Positions 62,344-64,000 of a stretch of 64,000 bases of DNA are shown here, in pieces. This DNA comes from Planctomycetaceae bacterium (GTDB taxonomy: Bacteria > Planctomycetota > Phycisphaerae > SM23-33): positions 1 through 64,000 of the forward strand of contig JAJFVE010000160.1 of assembly GCA_021371965.1 (NCBI GenBank). The letters are read 5' to 3'. The notes under the pieces were generated by a model, which ran no database searches, had not been told where the DNA came from, and saw nothing but the letters and a program-made list of their open reading frames with translations. Position 1 is the stretch's first letter; each line of letters begins with the position of its first letter. The translations under genes were made by a program, and so were the position numbers.

Positions 62344-62477
62344 CGGGATCCCTTTCATTTAGCCTTAAAGGTGGCCGGAAAATATAACCCCCAGGATGCG
62401 CCGGCGGCGCGGTAAGTTTGGCGATTCTTCTTTTTGTGCGCGGCTTGGGCGAGGCGGCTGGGCTGAGTTCAAGAAAT

Positions 62478-62558
62478 AGTTAACGGGTTGACTCGTTGAC
62501 TGGTTAACTGGTTGAATGGTTGCGAACTGATCCAGTAAACCAGTTAACGAGTTAACCA
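62478..62558 (+). promoter_or_regulatory. GTTRACTGG repeat hairpin immediately before the sulfatase start
   Basis: The left part (62478-62520) has repeated GTTAAC/GTTGAC units with GGTT spacers. The right part (62530-62558) is its complement with G-U type changes. A long hairpin would form, ending at the ATG at 62559. It may hide the ribosome site or act as a leader switch. No normal Shine-Dalgarno is visible. Confidence 0.5.
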
Positions 62559-64000
62559 ATGAGCCTGCAACCCAACATCCTGTTCATCCTCTCCGACCAG
62601 CACAACGCCAAGTACCTCGGCGCGGCCGGGCACCCGCACGTCCTGACGCCCAACCTCGACCGGATGGCCGCACGCGGCGTGAGATTCGACGCCGCCGTCG
62701 CCCAGAACACCATCTGCACGCCCAGCCGCGTCTGCCAGCTCTCGGGGCAATACTGCCACAACCACGGCTACTACGCCCTGCTGGGCCCGCGCCCGGCGGG
62801 GCTGCCCACCGTGCTGGGGCACTTCCGCAAGGCCGGCTACCACACGGCCTTCGTCGGCAAGAGCCACGGGCCGGAGTACTGGATCGAGGACGACTGCGAC
62901 GAGTTCCACGACACCACCGACTGCGCCATCGGCGGACGCAGCAAGGAGTTCCTGACGTACCTCAAGGGCCGCGGCGTGGATATCACCGCCGACTTCAAGC
63001 CCGACGCCGATAACGCCCCCTCGGTGATTGAATACCAGGACAGCGAGGAGGGCTGGGGCTCGCGAAAGACCATCGATATCATGAAGCGCGCCGCCGAGGC
63101 GGGCAAACCGTTCTTCATGGCCTTCTGGCCGCCCAAGCCGCACGGGCCCTACACGCCCGCCAAGCGATTCTGGGACCTGTACGACCGCTCGAAGCTCGCC
63201 CTGCCGCCCAACGCCAATTACGATCTGGCCGCGGCAGGCAAGAGCCCGCTCATGCAGAGCGTGACCAACTGGGTTCGCGACAAGTCGCCGGACTTCGAAG
63301 GGCAGCGCTGGAACAAGCTCCAGGCATACATGGGCAACGTCTCGCAGATCGACCAATGCGTCGGCGACGTGCTGGCGTTCCTGGACGAAAGCGGCCTGGC
63401 CGAGAACACGATCGTCGTCTACTGCGCCGACCACGGCGACTACGGCTGCGAGCACGGACCCAACGAGAAGGTGCCCGGCATCTGCACTGACGCCGTGACG
63501 CGCGTGCCGATGATCTGGCAGTGGCCGGGCCATCTCAAGAGCGGACATCTCGCCACGGACGTCGTCGAGACGGTGGATATCGTGCCCACGCTGTGCTCCC
63601 TGGCCGGCGTAGAGCCGCTGCAGACCGCCGACGGGCGCGACATCTCGGCGATGCTGGCGGGAATACCCGGCGACCCGCACCGCCTGGGCGTGACGGAATA
63701 TCCCCTGAGCAAGTCCGTGCGCAAGGGGCAGTGGCGGCTGGTTTACTATCCGCATGGATTTTTCGCGGACACGAAGATGCAGGTTCTGCATCCGGAGAAC
63801 AACGCCCCCGATGCGCGGGCATTGGAGGGTCTGTCGAGCGACCGCACATTCGCCTTCGGCGAGTTGTACGACCTCAAGAACGACCCGTGGGAGATGAAGA
63901 ATCTGTACTTCGACCCGGCGTATCAGCACGTCGTGCAGCAGCTCCAGCGCGAGCTGATGGACTGGCTGATGTACACCACGCGCCCCGTGACGATGCAGAG
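62559..64000 (+). CDS. sulfatase (formylglycine-dependent), truncated by the window edge
   Basis: At least 480 residues from the ATG at 62559; the frame is open at 64000. It begins PNILFILSDQHN with the metal Asp. The sulfatase active-site motif is CTPSR at Cys53 (C-T-P-S-R), where the Cys becomes formylglycine by a host FGE. Later come GKSHGPEYW, FFMAFWPPKPHGPYTP, and the metal site CADHGDYGCEHG. There is no signal peptide at the N terminus as started. It would remove sulfate from carbohydrates, and fits the fucosidase-like neighbours in degradation of sulfated fucans. This is inference. Confidence 0.9.
   Translation, partial: MSLQPNILFILSDQHNAKYLGAAGHPHVLTPNLDRMAARGVRFDAAVAQNTICTPSRVCQLSGQYCHNHGYYALLGPRPAGLPTVLGHFRKAGYHTAFVGKSHGPEYWIEDDCDEFHDTTDCAIGGRSKEFLTYLKGRGVDITADFKPDADNAPSVIEYQDSEEGWGSRKTIDIMKRAAEAGKPFFMAFWPPKPHGPYTPAKRFWDLYDRSKLALPPNANYDLAAAGKSPLMQSVTNWVRDKSPDFEGQRWNKLQAYMGNVSQIDQCVGDVLAFLDESGLAENTIVVYCADHGDYGCEHGPNEKVPGICTDAVTRVPMIWQWPGHLKSGHLATDVVETVDIVPTLCSLAGVEPLQTADGRDISAMLAGIPGDPHRLGVTEYPLSKSVRKGQWRLVYYPHGFFADTKMQVLHPENNAPDARALEGLSSDRTFAFGELYDLKNDPWEMKNLYFDPAYQHVVQQLQRELMDWLMYTTRPVTMQ

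Noticed and set aside
59707..62415. A 902-codon plus-strand frame opposite the GH29-like genes
   Set aside because: It is a shadow of the minus-strand genes caused by high GC. It has no domains and an arginine-, alanine- and glycine-heavy composition, and it runs through two genes and their leaders.
62544..63929. A 461-codon minus-strand frame opposite the sulfatase
   Set aside because: The plus strand has the complete sulfatase motifs. The opposite frame is a high-GC mirror without family features.

Overview
The window reads as high-GC chromosomal DNA of a Planctomycetota-type bacterium, probably of the Phycisphaerae sort and probably anaerobic or microaerophilic. This is inferred from the secreted alpha-L-fucosidase-like enzymes, a GH116 enzyme, a sulfatase and a giant DUF2339 membrane protein on the right flank, and from the rubrerythrin, desulfoferrodoxin and rubredoxin genes. 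No 16S gene is present to confirm it.

Layout. Positions 1-752 are left flank: the start of a HEAT-repeat membrane protein and a tRNA-Ser(CGA). Positions 735-47206 form one large genomic island. A 20-bp copy of the tRNA 3' end (735-754, inside the tRNA) is repeated exactly at 47187-47206. A frameshifted tyrosine integrase with an excisionase-like HTH gene sits next to the left repeat. A large serine recombinase sits next to the right one. Positions 47207-64000 are right flank: polysaccharide-degradation genes, a DUF2339 protein, and a lower-GC patch of orphan small genes among repeats.

Island cargo, left to right. (1) Two small unknown genes. (2) A minus-strand operon (7653 down to 3377) encoding a complete bacterial ubiquitin-like system: a Ubl (6715-6945), an E2-like domain fused to a four-repeat RING-like zinc array (5610-6641), a JAMM/JAB peptidase (4931-5662) and a ThiF/E1 enzyme (4194-4865). 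Small genes and a DUF4230 membrane protein accompany it. Three near-identical 32-bp promoter-like elements lie upstream, and a terminator lies downstream. This is the most exciting content of the window. (3) A plus-strand oxygen and peroxide defence cluster (8184-12672): rubrerythrin, a double-rubredoxin NAD(P)H reductase, Tpx, desulfoferrodoxin, rubredoxin, a flavin-fold protein and a nitroreductase. (4) A cardiolipin-synthase-like protein, remnants of a P-type ATPase and an MFS transporter, an intact Ca2+-type ATPase and two MpsC/DUF2294 proteins. (5) A long, tightly packed metabolic operon (20092-30634): PEP carboxykinase, aminotransferase, Re-citrate/homocitrate-synthase-like enzyme, an altered chorismate-synthase homologue, DAHP synthase, BioY, a HAD-Sua5 fusion, a gamma-carbonic-anhydrase-like protein and PurE. 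(6) A SOUL lipoprotein, two fasciclin proteins, a second flavin-fold paralogue, a DUF2892 protein and KatG. (7) A sulfane-sulfur module (38290-42845) of MBL-rhodanese, YeeE and YeeE-rhodanese. (8) An intact MFS gene whose truncated inverted copy lies 27 kb away.

How it fits together (inference). The island looks like a fitness island for a strict or facultative anaerobe meeting oxygen and sulfide. It carries peroxide and superoxide reduction, sulfur detoxification, and anaerobic carbon entry through oxaloacetate. A self-contained protein-conjugation system rides near its integrase end, where defence or regulatory systems are often found.
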